The notes under the pieces were generated by a model. That model was not told the DNA's origin. It did no database searches and saw nothing but the letters and a program-made list of their open reading frames with translations. A program made the position numbers and the translations under genes. From Leptidea sinapis (Eukaryota; Arthropoda; Insecta; Lepidoptera; Pieridae), in assembly GCF_905404315.1 (NCBI RefSeq), contig NC_066293.1:2805001-2869000 (forward strand): a stretch of 64,000 nucleotides of DNA. Direction: 5' to 3'. How positions within the stretch are numbered: the first letter of the stretch is position 1; each line of letters opens with the position of its first letter. Positions 11,901 through 26,900 of the stretch are shown here, piece by piece.

Positions 11901-14900
11901 CTTGGTACATATAAGTGGCTTATAATATTTTATGCTGAAACAATTTTTCTTCAGAATTTTCTCACTAAGATTTACAGTTTCTAATGTGACAATGACAGTT
12001 TAATTAACTAACTATTACTGAAAAAGAACATATTTAAAAGAAGACTAATGTTACAGAATGTATAAGCATCATTATAGATTATGTTTTGCAGTTATTCTCT
12101 TGTTTATTATATTTTTAAATTGTGCTAATTTTATTATATTAAAATCTTAATCAATATCAACAGAGACAAATTTCTTATTGAATGAATTCATAGGTCTATT
12201 AATTGAAGCGCGGAAAAAATTTATGGCCAAATGATGCTTGCAGGGGCGTGCATCTCGTATAGGCAATTAGGTTATGCCTAGTTTTATAACAACCTAAATT
12301 AATACATAGCACTAGAGTTAAAGTTAATTTAGTTCCGTTATTCTATAACAAAACATCTATTAAGTAAGTTTTATCTCGCGTGTGTGCAATACCTAAACTA
12401 ACTGTTACATTATTAGGTACCTACTTGTACCTATAATGGCACACTTATGTATTAGGTTGATCATATGGTCCGGAATTTGTATGCGGAACACAAAAAACTT
12501 CAATATTTTGATCTCAAAACCTAGCGCTGTCAGACTGAAGCGCAAATACGCCTAGTTAGATCTACAGTGCCTAACTTACTAGAAAATCAATTCACGCCAC
12601 TGGATACTTGTTCTGTTTACTCCTTAACTAAGCTCTCTTAGATAGCACTATATTACTCCAAACCGATTTAATTAACTAATTTATTGCAATAAATTTACAT
12701 ACTATTACTAGCTGCCTCGACAGACGTTGTTCTGTAGATAATAAAAAAATACTGTTTTATAGGAGTTTACCAATAATATTTCAAAACATCAAGAAATATT
12801 TCGTAAAATATGCTCCCTGTTGTTATAATGAAATTGTTTCACAGCGGAACTGTCAAACCGTGCGTCACTAAATTGTCTCATAGAAAATATGTCCATATAA
12901 AACAAATAATATTGGAAATAAAAATAATTATTGGTCCCAAATCGAAATAAAAACTATCCTATCTCTCAAGTTGGACCAAACTGCACTCCATGAAGTAATC
13001 CCCATTAAAATCTGTTCATTTGTTTAGGAGTCCATCGAGGACAAACAACGTGTCACGTAATTTATATATATTAAGATAATTATAAGTATCGTGTCGCCAC
13101 TACGGTTTTACGGTGCAGTAGCTTGTCGTCATCACACGACAAATGGTCATGCAGGTTCTTGTTGCGCCAACAACGCTATTGGCAACGTTACTCAAAATCA
13201 AGATGGTTGCTTCCGCTTTATTAGTTCCATATTAAAACAAGTTACCGAACAGGTTAAACATACTTTACCTGTAATCAAAGCTTATGAACGATGCGGGTTC
13301 CGTCCGAGCGTTCTTATCAAGTAAGCGTTCGAGTGACGCATCTATTTTAAATCGTGGTATATCTTGTTCAACTCTCAGGTTGTGGCTTCATCTACAGGGT
13401 CTACTTTACAGTCGATAACCTGCCCAACCCCCTATAATTGCATATTAGGAAACTGACTTGAGATGTCGCTCTTTAAAATCTAAATAATTTATTTTTGGTG
13501 ATTGATTACAATAGCCAACTTCAAAATTATAATTTTAGTGATAAAAGGGATAATGCTATTATGCTCTAGTGTGTAATATTATTATGCACACGATGTTAGG
13601 GTCACTTTACTAGCAAATATGTATTTTATAGTAGAGGTTTAATACGGCGAACTGGTACATCTGATATTAATTGAATAACGCTTTTATTCATCTCACAGGT
13701 GGGCAGCTTCAGCAAGCGGCTTGCTGCATACAACATGAAGGTGTCCGAGTTAACCGGAGACCACCAGCTCACCAGGGAGCAGATTGACGCCACGCAGCTC
13801 ATCGTATGCACACCCGAAAAATGGGATATCATCACAAGGAAAGGTGCTGTGATAACAATTGTAGTATTCTCTTTGATTAAAGCGAGTGTTACACATTTAA
13901 ATAAAACACTTTTTAAAGCATAGGTTCTCAACGTGGGCGATAACGCCCCCTTGTGGGCGTTTGAGACTTTCGGGGGGGTAGTAGAAGACCCAGAGAAAAT
14001 TAGGGGGCATTGAGATGGCGTAGATGGGGCGTAAGCAGATTAAAAAATATAGTCTAAAAAGGCAAAAAATACACGAAAGTACTCTAGAAAAAAACGTATT
14101 CTCACAGTGGGCGGTGAGCAAAATAAGGTTGAGAAACTATCTTTTAAAGCATTAAAACGCGTGTTATTGTAACTGTGTTTTTACGTAAGATTTTGCTTAA
14201 AAGTTACTTTTTTACGTTTTCAGGGGTACTGTGGTTGAAAATTAGTCAATTAAAACTAATTATAAACTTAATTATGACGTATGACAAATACTATCTTGAC
14301 TTAACAGAAAATGTAACTTTTACAAAAAATCTAGTGTAAAAAAAAGTTACAATTACACGCGTTTTAATCCCTTAAAAAGTGTTTTATTTAAATAAGAATT
14401 GTGTCGTGTGTGTGGGCGCGGTATTTTTGTTTCCGTCGCTCCGACAATATGGACATTCACCAAATGAAGAGACCACCGTGAAGTTGAAGTCGTGTTTGTT
14501 TGTACAATTAACGTTTGTTGAAGTTTAGTTTTGGGAGTATACTTGTAATTTCACAGAGTCAATATTGTTATAGATAAGTAATAAATAGATTTTACGGGTG
14601 GAGTCCGTGGAGTGGATTTCCTTGTACGCAGGTATAGGTTTCTCTCTTCGCACGTGCGTGTGTGCGTGCCAGTGTGCGTGTATGTGTGCTTGTGTTAGTA
14701 TAAGCGGGAGGGGGGCGAGCGCAGGAGAATGGGCACCAATGAATTTTCAATCCTTAATGGTTCTGATATAACCTATGTCTATCCATGCTAGAGCTTCTGC
14801 TGCAGACCAGGGATGGTCTTTGTAGGTAGGAGGAGAATCTAATGATCTTCATTGAGAGTTCATGTTCCCTAAGAAACTAGGTGCTTTTAGTGTAGAGAAT

Positions 14901-17900
14901 GTGTTGAGACCAACACGTTGGCTTGATCCTTATCGCGACAGCATCTATATCTGGAGGACCATTAATGTACTGATTTTAAAAAGATAGCGTGATTAAAACT
15001 ATACTACTAAAAACAATACAGCCATATTTGCCATTGTCAATCCCAATTAGGACGTTTTAGTTTCTTGGTGCACGCGCTTAATGCATATGTACTCTTTTTA
15101 CTAAGAATTCTCAATCCGTACTTCCGATTGTTTGTCTGATAGTGGGATGTTGTACCTCATAAACAGTAATGGTTAAGCAGGTAAAATTTTGACAAAGTAT
15201 GGTTTACAAATGCCGCTTAAATAACAAGTATGATGGGTAAATCAAAATGGACGCAGTGGAAAATCTTTTTTTATGTCGGCAATGCCGTGTACTGTTTCCC
15301 CAATTTTTTTTTTCAATGTAATTATTTCTAGGAATGAGAATATTTATGTAATAAAATATTATCATAAATTAATTCCTTAACCAAAAACAACACACATATT
15401 CACAAATCTAAATAGATAAAATTACTTTTTGTTTGTAACAACCCTACCGCTCCGCCCAGACGTAGGTATAAATTTGAAGGAGACCGCTGAGTTACGCTAC
15501 TGTACTATTATTGTACGAGTACGGTACGCACTTCATCGGTGTGATCATAATGTTTATTGTAATTATTGGCAGGCGGGGAGCGTTCTTTCACGAACCTGGT
15601 GCGGCTCATTATCATTGACGAGATCCATCTTCTGCACGACGAGCGAGGGCCTGTGCTGGAGGCGCTCGTCGCCAGGACCCTGAGGACCGTGGAGCAGAGC
15701 CAGGAGGCGGTGAGTACCTGGTGCATGAGGACCTCAATGTTGTCATTTGTATTTTTGATGATATTCTTGTAAAGGTACAGATTGCTAAAACGTTACATGA
15801 AATGAATCATGCAGTGAAAGAACTCACCGTACACATTGCTGCAGTGTATCATGAAAGGAACAAACACACTTTGTAACAATTTCTCATAGTTTATAATAAT
15901 AATAAGTGGCGCGCGGAGCGAACCGTTTTGTCGGTTGCTCGTACGAACACAAAGGGGCACGCAGAGTACATTTGCGTGCGAGTAATAGATGCGTACACGT
16001 TTGTGATATTTTGTGTCATGTCATGTCAATGACGGAAGTAAAATGCAACAACAAATTTGTTAGTCTTCTCTCTTCATAAATACGTCTCGTAATCCAGAAA
16101 AAAAACGTGTTCGCGGCAGAATGACGGAATAGTTGTTTATGCAACTGTTGTGTAATGAGGGGTATTAAAACACGAATATGGGTTTTTATAATACGAGGCG
16201 AAGCGGAGTGTGATAATAGTATCACATTAGTGTTTTAATACCTAATTATCAACAGTTGCATACAATACTTTATCTACACCGAGAATATGAATCCTCTAAA
16301 AGATTCTGAAACAGTTAGCTTACTGCTAACAATAAAACAGCCAGTCCTAGTAGTAACCTAATATCATCCATTACTGATTATATACAAATAAACTTAGTAT
16401 TAATGAAAGAATTATTAATTTTAGTAGTAATTTATATTGCAGCGTTTAAAATATCTGGCGTTGTGCTGTGAAAACTTGAATCGCTCATTTTTTGTAAACA
16501 AAACAATAAAAATATCGAAGAAACATTTTTCGGGGATTCGAATAACCTACTTTTTTTTACGGCGCGCGACGTTCTGGGTGTGTGGAACGCACGTAAACGA
16601 AAATATTCTTTTTTTCAAATTCATACAGATACCACGTATCGAGCAATAAGAATGTGGCTGTCTGTCGGAACTCTTAGCGCATGAAGGGATCGAAAAAAAA
16701 AACAAAGGAGTGTTGTTATGAAATTTAGTACAACATTATAACACTCGTTTGGATGATGTAATGGTTAATAGGACATTGGGTGTTTTAATGTTGGCACTAA
16801 GCTATCTGTTTCAGAATCTTTAATAGAGGATTTAAAGCATTGGTGTAGATAAACAGATGTACGCGGGAGGTTCGTAGTCAATGCGCGGTAAGAGCGCACT
16901 ATTAGTCCACGCTTGCAGCGATCATGCAATTTTTCAATAAAAGGTATAACATTTCATGTTATGTTTCTCCAGTCTGTACGCACCTTAAAGGTTGGTTTGG
17001 TGATAAATTATTATCCGTATCGTTGACTACAGTAAATAATCGTTATTTATATGCAGGTGCGACTTGTCGGTCTGTCCGCCACGCTTCCGAATTACACCGA
17101 CGTCGCCACCTTCCTGAGAGTGAAGCCGGAGAAGGGATTGTTCTACTTCGACAACTCATTCAGGTAAACAATTAGAGTTGCTATTGTATACAAAGGGGAT
17201 AATGTAAGCTTGTACCTGCGAGGGCGTAGCGTGTGGGTACGAGGCATAGCCAAGGGCCTTTATACACCGGAGTAAGGGAATCGCAAATTCTCCTGGGTTA
17301 TAATAATTGCTACGTAATGCTGCAAACTAATTATTATTATCATTTTAAGAAAAAAATATTTTTCTATGTAGTATAAAATAAACTTCGAAAACGTCTTTAT
17401 GTAAATACCAGCCATTAATAACATTAATTAAAGTTTTAATTGTTATTGAATCAAAGCCATCGTCTCCCTCGAACATATTTTAGGGAAGGGAACGACCCGC
17501 ACCACTTCGCCGCCACAAGTAGTTTTATTTAAGCGATTAAGTTAATTTAATTAATGTTTGTAATGAACCATTTTGATGCCTTATATTTGATCGGCAGGCC
17601 CGTTGCTCTGGAACAACAGTATATCGGTGTGACCGAGAAGAAGGCGCTGAAGCGGTTCCAGGTCATGAACGACATCGTCTACGAGAAGGCCATGGAGCAC
17701 GCGGGCAGGAACCAGGTATTTAAAACAGGAGCCGTGACAACGCGGTTCGGTAATAAGCGATATTGCTTCCTTTACTTCCCGTAAAACCCTTTATTTTGGT
17801 CCTTCTAGCTGTTTACTGATTTTTTTTAATGATTATCCTTTAGGATTTGTGTACATGCTTTTTTATGTGTATAATCAAAAGTAACAATATTATTTGCTTA

Positions 17901-20900
17901 GTTATTCAACGTAAATTCATGGACAATATCTATATTTATATAATGAAAATGGTCTTTGTTTGAGACTCAATCACGCCTAAACCACTAATCGTATCGACAT
18001 GAAACTACTACCATTCGAATTTATCCTAGATATATATATTTTTTTATTGTACTTTTATTAAGATGAATAAAATTTAATTTATTTCCTTTTAAATTTCGCC
18101 CAGCGGAGCGGGCGGGAACGGCTAGTGTATTTATATATATTAATAATACGATTAATTATTGTAGTATATTTATCATCTATTCGAAAAGACCTAGTTCGGT
18201 TCTCTGTTCACCTGACTAAAAGAGACTTTTACAAATTTATTTTGTACCATAATTCATAGACCATACTCGAACCGGGTTTCGTCCGAGCGCTCTTACCAGC
18301 CGAGCCAAGCGTCCAAATGACGCATGGATCGTAAATCTTGGAATGTTTGTTCAACTCGCGCCCGAATGGAACCGTCGAGGCGGGGGTTCGAGTCCCGCAT
18401 CGTCTTTGAGTTATGGTACAAATGAAATTTGTATTAATACTACTACTACATAAATAATTATATTATTATTTTTATTTAATATTATTTGATATAAGTTTTA
18501 GTTAAAGTTAACTCGTACGCTTCCAGATTCTGGTGTTTGTTCACTCGCGCAAGGAGACTGGCAAGACAGCGCGCGCCATTAGAGACATGTGTCTGGAAAA
18601 GGACACTCTCGGACAGTTCTTGAGGTGAGTTAAATGCATACAGTGTGCACGCATCATTACTGTCTCTCTAATGATAATGTAAAAGGGGTGGTTATTTAAA
18701 CACACAGAAAGTCAAATGAACTTTATTCAGTTAGGCTTATTTCTTTTAAATTACTGAATCTACCATATGTTCGAAAAATGCTTACACTTTTCAATAAAAT
18801 ATAGTATTCTTTGGTAGGGGAAAATCTTATGGGTTCGCGACACCTACATGCTTATAGCAGTATATCTGTAGCTATACAGCTGACGTATTGTGTAACATTA
18901 GTGCTGTGTATATCTTATTAGTGAAATTGAATGGATTTAGTGAAAAGTTCAATGTTTATGTACTGTGCATTGTTGAAATTGTGTTTTTGTTTGATTAAGA
19001 TATTATTGAAATTAATAATAAAATGATTTTAAACATTATGAAATTTCAAATTTTAATACTAAACGTTCTAAGTTTTCATTTCTATCGACAGTCTCTACAA
19101 CTTCAAATTGTTGTTTCTTTCTACTTTTCCGATTTTTTAATTTAGCTCGTTTCCAGGGAGGGTTCTGCCAGCGTGGAGGTGCTCCGCACTGAGGCTGAGC
19201 AGGTGAAGAACCCTGAGCTTCGCGAGCTGCTGCCGTACGGGTTCGCGATACATCACGCCGGCATGAGTCGCGTGGACAGGACCCTGGTCGAGGATCTGTT
19301 CGCCGACAGACACATCCAGGTGATTACAAATTCAAATACAAATATTTTTATTCAAAATAGGACTTAATATCCTTTATTGAACATGAAATAACTACCACTG
19401 AGATTTGAGAAGAACGGGCGCAAGAAACTCAGTGGGCTTTAATTTTTCTTAATTTACTTTGAATATAAGTAGTATCGTATAATAATATTTATGATTAAAT
19501 AGCCTGAGGGCGTTCGCTCCATTCCCAGTCTGTGGTATTATTAAGAAAGTCATTTATGTTATAGTAACCTTTACCACACAGTCGTTTTTTAAGAATTTTT
19601 TAAATTTTCGAAACATATTTGTTTTGTACGTTTTCTGGGGTCATGTTGTAAAAACATATACAACACCCAATAACATAACAAGTTTATGTTTGTTTCTCGT
19701 GTTAAGATTGTGACTGTCGCAGTCATATCAACATTATTTGTATATGCAACAGTCAAAATGTTTTTCTTTTAATTTTCTTTCAATAACAAAGTTTACTTAC
19801 CCCAGGTGCTGGTGTCAACAGCGACGCTAGCGTGGGGCGTGAACCTGCCGGCCCACACCGTGATAGTGAAGGGCACGCAGGTGTACAGCCCCGAGAAGGG
19901 TCGCTGGACCGAGCTGGGGGCTCTGGACGTGCTGCAGATGTTGGGGCGGGCGGGCCGGCCGCAGTACGACACCAAGGGAGAGGGTACGACAACTGATTGT
20001 GTGACAACCATACTATAATAATATACTCCACGTGGTGTTCTCTTCTCGCGATGGCCATAGACTCATAAGTGTTACCATTGATTAGCCTTTTCAGTAAGTT
20101 TCGGTACCTTTTCATTGAGTTCATGAAAATAAAATAAATTATTAACTAGCGTAACTAATTAGTTTAAAGTTATTCGTGTGATTCATCTATTTAAATTTAA
20201 ATTTATTTATTTATTGAATTATTAGTTCATAGTTGCTTTATTAAGTTAAAATACAAATTTGCTCGGGTAAGTCAAGCACACACAGCGGCAACACAACGCA
20301 TTGACAAGTGTCATATTGACAACTCACTATTTCATCGCTATTGTCGTGTCGTGTGACATATAATATGAAAATAGTTTAAGCTTAGGCCAATCACGTGACC
20401 CAATTGTCACGGGAAGAGAATACCAGGCGGAGTATGTTATTATACCTTGGTGGCAACATTACTAGTCTGACCGGACATCATGCTCCCTATTTGTGTTTTT
20501 TTTTTTATAAATATAAGATTGTTTTATATAATATAAGAGTCATTACAAGATCATTAAACTAGCAGAGAGCTATTATTAACAGTGGTTATCACAATATATC
20601 ACATTGGTCACAGTGAAACACTGTTCTAAAGGCACTTTACAGACCATAACCATAAGCTATCATCATTGAATTCCCTGAAACAGGTATCCTGATCACGAAC
20701 CACTCGGAGCTGCAGTACTACTTGTCCCTGCTTAACCAGCAGCTGCCAATCGAGTCGCAGCTGATCAGCAAGTTGCCAGACATGCTCAACGCTGAGATAG
20801 TGCTGGGTTCCATACAGAATGTCAACGACGCGGTCACTTGGCTTGGTAAGTTTTGAAATTCCGTAACCAAAGTTAACCTAGCGGAACTCTCTAAGAAAAA

Positions 20901-23900
20901 ATAGAACATACTGACGAATTGAGAACTTCCTCCTTTTTTGAAGTCGGTTAGAAAGCAATTGTATGAAATGTGCAGTGATTGCTAGATTGACTTAATATGA
21001 CGTATGCCGTATACCCGGCCGTTTTCAATAACCTATCTATCCATAGTTTAACTTACTAGAGGTAGGCAAATCTATCCTTTTACGCTTACTTACATTTCAA
21101 TAACCTATCGACATATAGCATTAAACTATAACTATATTGGACATAACTATTGATAAATAAGATCTTGTCATTAAACGGTGACAGCAAAGTATCCGTAACT
21201 AGAGATACGTTATCGAAAACGGCCGATAATCTTGTAAAAAACGGAGATAGGCCAAATCCACTACGTTTTAATCAACTGTTCACTCAAATTCAAATTTCAA
21301 ATTCGTCGCCATATTGTAATTACTATTTCGACCTTATGTCAAATCACTGCACGTTTCATACTTAACTAAATTTCAATTTTTACTTAGGCAGTCCCTCCGC
21401 TTATTACGTAGTATTTACGCCCTCTTTGAAGATAACCTTTGGCGACCATTTTTATTCGCTGATTCATCGAGGTGATAAGATACACAAGAGAGAAGAGTAG
21501 GGAATTCTGACCCATTATACTATCTACATATAGGGATAAATTACTACCTTCTACCGTCAGTAATTAGCTATCAATAATCTGAAGCTGTCCCAATTTACCC
21601 GATAAGACATTCTTATCGCTTAATATTGGGACGCGTGAATTTCAATTACCATACCAACTTCTATCGCTTGTTAGCTAGACGTCGTCCCATTGGCAGACAG
21701 CGTGTACGGATAAGGTGAGTTACCGTCGATAAGTTTATTGGCACAGAAAAGTCAACGATACTTAAGATTTTTATCTCAAGTAAGAGATAGACTGAATATG
21801 TGGAACGGCCAATATACATGTGTAATATGTTAATCGGCAAATATAACTTTGTGTTAAAAAACTCAAATAAACTTTATTCAAACAGGCTTTAATAAAGCGC
21901 TTTTGAATCGTCACAATAAATATTTAATTTAACTTACTGAATCTACCATATGTTCGGAAGAAGTAGAGCTCGTGAGAAGAAACCCAACGTCCACAATTTT
22001 AAATCAATTAGAGTATTTTTAATAATTGTAATATTCAAAACTAATTAGTTTGTAAGGTGCTGCATCCAATATATGAATCGTGTTGAAACTTAAAAGCCTT
22101 TTAAATATAAAATATTTCATGAAAATTAATATAGAACAAACTATATGAATATAAATTATCGTATATTGGATGCATCAACCTATAAGCTCTGTTCAAACTG
22201 AGGCGAATAAGGCGCGGGACGTGTTTTGGAGCAATTCGCTCGCTCGCTTAGCCTCTCAAACTGACGCCACTTCCCGCGTGTCATTTTTGGTTCTTCAGTG
22301 GAGAAACATCATGCATTGTGAGATCAAACAATCCCGCCGTTTGTCCCGCTCTAGTTTCGCTTCAACTTGAGCGACTACTCGCGTCAATTTGAATACGTCC
22401 ATACAAGTTAGCTGACACAATCGGCGCGAGCGACTTCCTTCCCGCGCGATAGTAGCCTCAGTTTGAAGAGAGCCAAAGAGTATAATAATATTTAGGGAAA
22501 AGAGAGCCCTCTCGACGCATTATGAGCTGTCTATTTGAAAACTAGCGCCATCTGGATATTGGCCCCCAAAATAACTATTATAAGCTCCAAATTATAAAAT
22601 TCATTTTTAATGTTGTGACGCAATTAAAAAACTAACTCTACTTTTTAATGTAGGTATTACAATTTTTTAATATGTTGAAATTTGCGTAGAGTTATTTAAT
22701 TTTGTCATTACATGGAACATAAAGGATAGATTTAGTAGTGCAATTATGCAAAATGGAACCCGAGACCTACATACATGCGCAAACGCTAGAACTAGCCGCC
22801 ATTTTATGACCAGTGGGCAGTGACACAATCAAAGAAAAGTTGAAAGGTTTCAAAGCGAGTGACAGCTGACAAAACTTTCATTTTCGGGCCAACTAACAGA
22901 TGGCACTACAGTCTTCTGAAAACGTCACTTTAAGGCGTCTGTCCCACCCCTGAACAGAGCTTTAGAGCTTGAATTAATTGCCCGTGTAAAGCCGTGAACA
23001 TGGTGATCGTGATTACTGTTATAGTTAGTAATCGCATCCAACAAATACAAGTGCGTCATCAACATCCAACAAAAAATAGAAAAATGAAGCTATTGTTACA
23101 GTAACCAAAATTTGATTGACAAGTCGTAAACAGTCAGCCACGCTTGACATTAGTAGTAGTTTGCTTTTTATTATTTCGCATATTATTTATATTAGCATAT
23201 ATTGACAAATTAAAATAGGTTTTAGTTCTAGTGTAGATTGGTTGCCTACAGAAAAGTTTGTAGAGATTTTTTTAAATGTTTAGTTCGAAAGTAAAAAAAA
23301 AACGGTTAATAAGGTTATTTTACCAGTGCTCCGTTGCACAGGATGCCGGCTAGATTATGGGTACCACAACGGCGCCTATTTTTGCCGTGAAGCAGTAATG
23401 TGTAAACATTACTGTGTTTCGGCCTGAAATTACTGGGCAATTGAGACTTAACATCTTATGTCTCATGGTGACGAGCGCAGTTGTAGTGCCGCTCAGAATT
23501 TTTGGGGTTTTCCAAGAATCCTGAGCGGCGCTGCACTGTAACGTCATGCTCGTCTTGTCCCTTATTTTCATAAAAAAAAGGCAATTGGCCATGCCAACTG
23601 GAATACCAATAACAGTGAATGACGTCACGGCTCAGTAATCCCAACCTTGTCGCTTTCAGTTTTGTCTAAAGCGTCCACCTGTGACCCACACCACCATTAT
23701 AGCGTACTTAATAAGGTGAAAATATAAAAATCCTTTGCGTTCATCTCACTTTATTTCTGAAGTAGTATTCCTCAAAGGAGATCGTTAATTTGTGATTCCA
23801 CGTGGCAGGCTACACGTACCTGTTCGTGAGGATGCTGCGACAGCCCGCGCTGTACGGTGTGAACGTCGACAAGATGAAGGACGACAACCTGCTGGAGCTG

Positions 23901-26900
23901 CACCGGGCTGATCTGGTGCATACTGCCGCCGCGCTCCTGGACAAGTGAGCACTTGATTATACTGAAAGGATGCTTTGGAAGACCAAGATATTATGTCTGA
24001 ACAGCTTGTTATATCCCTCACCTTAGGGATTAAATATACAATCTTACCAAGTGAGCGAACCACCCGAGTGACGCATCGATGTCTTGTTCAACTCTCAGGT
24101 TGTGGCTCGGAGGGAACCCGAGAGGCGCCGGTTCGAGTCCCGTATCGTCCATGAATTTCGGTACAAATTAAATTTTTAAGATGGTATATTATTCTCATCA
24201 TCATCATCTCACCATCTATAGAGAGGCTTTTTTCGAGCTAAATAAATATTTGCAATATTTTCCCAAAAAACCAGATAGTTAATATTACACAAATTAAATT
24301 TATAAACGATGCGGGACTCGAAACCGCGAACTCTCGCGTTCCGTGCGAGTGCTCTTCCACTGACCCGTCTGTTCGAGTGACGTCACGCTGAGAGTTGATT
24401 TATGAACGTGACATCATTCGAACGGTTGGCTCATGAGAAAAATTTCGAAAAACACCGGTTTATGGTCACTTCACTAAATTTCGGAGAGACCTACAGATTG
24501 AAAGCATTTAGGCTTGATTTCGGTGAGTTCAGACCCGTCGAATGACAGTTGACATTCAACAAGTGAATTGATTTGATAGGAGTCCTTAAAGACGAATCAA
24601 ATCGCAAGCGATTAAGCAGTTAAAATTATCTGTATCACAATAATGCTATGAAGGACCGCTGAAATTTCGCGAGAGTGATATAGTGATGTAGTTATATATG
24701 TACCTACCGGAGTCAAGAAATCTTGTTGATCTTGGCATACGATGTTTATTATTTTTCGTTTGTTATATATTGCGATACTATTTGACATCATTCGAGAAAA
24801 ATCCTTACAGATACATGTAGAGGCGCGCTTAGTTTTTTGCGTCGTTCAGTCACTGAGCAATAAAATAAACATTCAGTGGGATACCTTTAAGATTTAGAAC
24901 TGCTAGTGTCTTATGTAAATTGTAAGGAATCATTTGAGAAAAATCCGAGATTTCAACTTCAATTGGTGAACATTAAAAACTGGAAAGAGAAATAGACTTC
25001 AATTGGAAATTATGTGATTTTTTGAGTTTCATAAATAGCACCACTATTTGACAATTTTGTGAATGTTAAAGAAGGCCATGCCTCTCACTAAAATTGTGTT
25101 TTTATTAAGGTGTGCCTTCCTCCCCACCAGTTCAAAAACAATGCTGTGTGTGCTAAAGTGTGTGATGTTTTGTATTTTAGATTGTGAGCCTTAAAGCAGA
25201 TCGCTCTATTTTTACACATAATGAGCAACGCTTCCAGATTAAGAACACTGATCTATATAATACTATGTTGTGATCGTTACCTGACCTCTACTAGTGGGAG
25301 GCTCCTTTGCACAGGATGCCGGCTAGATTATGAAACCTAGATAATTATGGATTTACGCATTTTAATAACGCCTAATATTTCAATAGATTTTTTTTAGTTA
25401 TTATCCGTTTACTGGTGTTTTATAAGGTCTGTGCTTATAGTGAATTGTTTTCATTTAACATGAATGTTGTCCGAACTCGCACGTTTAAAAGCATTTTCCT
25501 AATTCCAGGGCCGGCCTTATCCGTTATGAGCGTCGCTCCGGCCACTTCCAGCCCACAGAGCTGGGCCGCATCGCGTCCCACTACTACTGCACGTACGAGA
25601 CCATGCAGAACTACAACCAACTGCTCAAGCCCACGCTCGGAGAGATCGAGCTGTTCCGCGTGTTCTCACTCTCCGCCGAGTTCAAGAACATCAACGTGAG
25701 GGACGAGGAGAAGTTGGAACTGCACAAGCTCATGGAGAGGGTGAGATGGAAACTTTGCTTGTTTTTACAATTATAATTTAATAAAATACAATATGAAAAT
25801 GTGTATTTTTAAGTGATTGCTCTCACTTATGGAATTATAATTACAAATTAATTATTTTCTTAAAAAATTATGGATGATGATAGATTTAGGCCTATCGGAT
25901 GGTTGTGTTAGCAGTTGGGTTAAGAGCGGCATAGCCGTTATAAACTACTACTACAAAAATTATTTTACTGTTTTCAAAGCGCAAGTTTTAAATGCGCAAT
26001 TGTAATATAAATAAATAAGTAGTGATGCATATTATTTTGTTAAACAAAAATTGCAATCTATTGCTTGGTTAACAGTAACAGTCACGAGTTCAATTATTTT
26101 TTCCCACCTCAAAAATGCCCAACGCGCTTAAAGAAGATTTAACTTCGATATAAATTGTTCAATTAATTTATATTATTTTATTTCCAGGTGCCGATTCCAA
26201 TAAAGGAGAGCATAGAAGAGCCGTCCGCGAAGATCAACGTGCTGCTGCAGGCCTACATCTCCCAGCTGAAGCTGGAAGGGTTCGCCCTCATGTCGGACAT
26301 GGTGTACGTCACGCAGTCCGCGTGTCGGCTGCTCAGGGCTATCTTCGAGATTGTCTTGCATAGAGGTGCGTCACAACTTTCTCCAAACTGATTCCTGCCG
26401 CCGAATTCCACCTACATACGATACGCCACAAATTAGGTTATCATCTCCACCATCTGGATGTGTGGCGGTCCTCCACAGTGCGGTTTTCATGGGACTTTCT
26501 TCCACGAACTTTAAAGGTATGGAACGAGCTTCCTTGTGCGGTGTTTCCGAGACGATGCGACATGATACGTTTCTTCATAAAAATCGCACCGCGGGCGGCG
26601 GTGATCACTAAACCAAGCGACCTGTTCGCTCTTTTATGCTCGTATTCCATATAATAAATTTGATGTTTGGTTGTACGTGGAAGAAGGTTTTGTGTTAACT
26701 ACACCGTGGAGGAACGCCACACATCGAGATCGCGACGATATTGGCAAGAAGGTGTTTATTGTTAGGTTTCAATGTGTGCGAAACTGAAAAAAAAAGGGTT
26801 GATTGTAATGGTAAAAAGTCACTGTATAACGGCTACAAAAACTCTACCAACGCAGATTTGAGTGACCCATGAATTAGTTTGGTTGAACTTAGAAGGAAAA

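Noticed and set aside
22170..22370. 66-codon ORF with some codon-like composition
   Set aside because: It lies across the end of a terminal-inverted-repeat element and has no recognisable motif or splice context.
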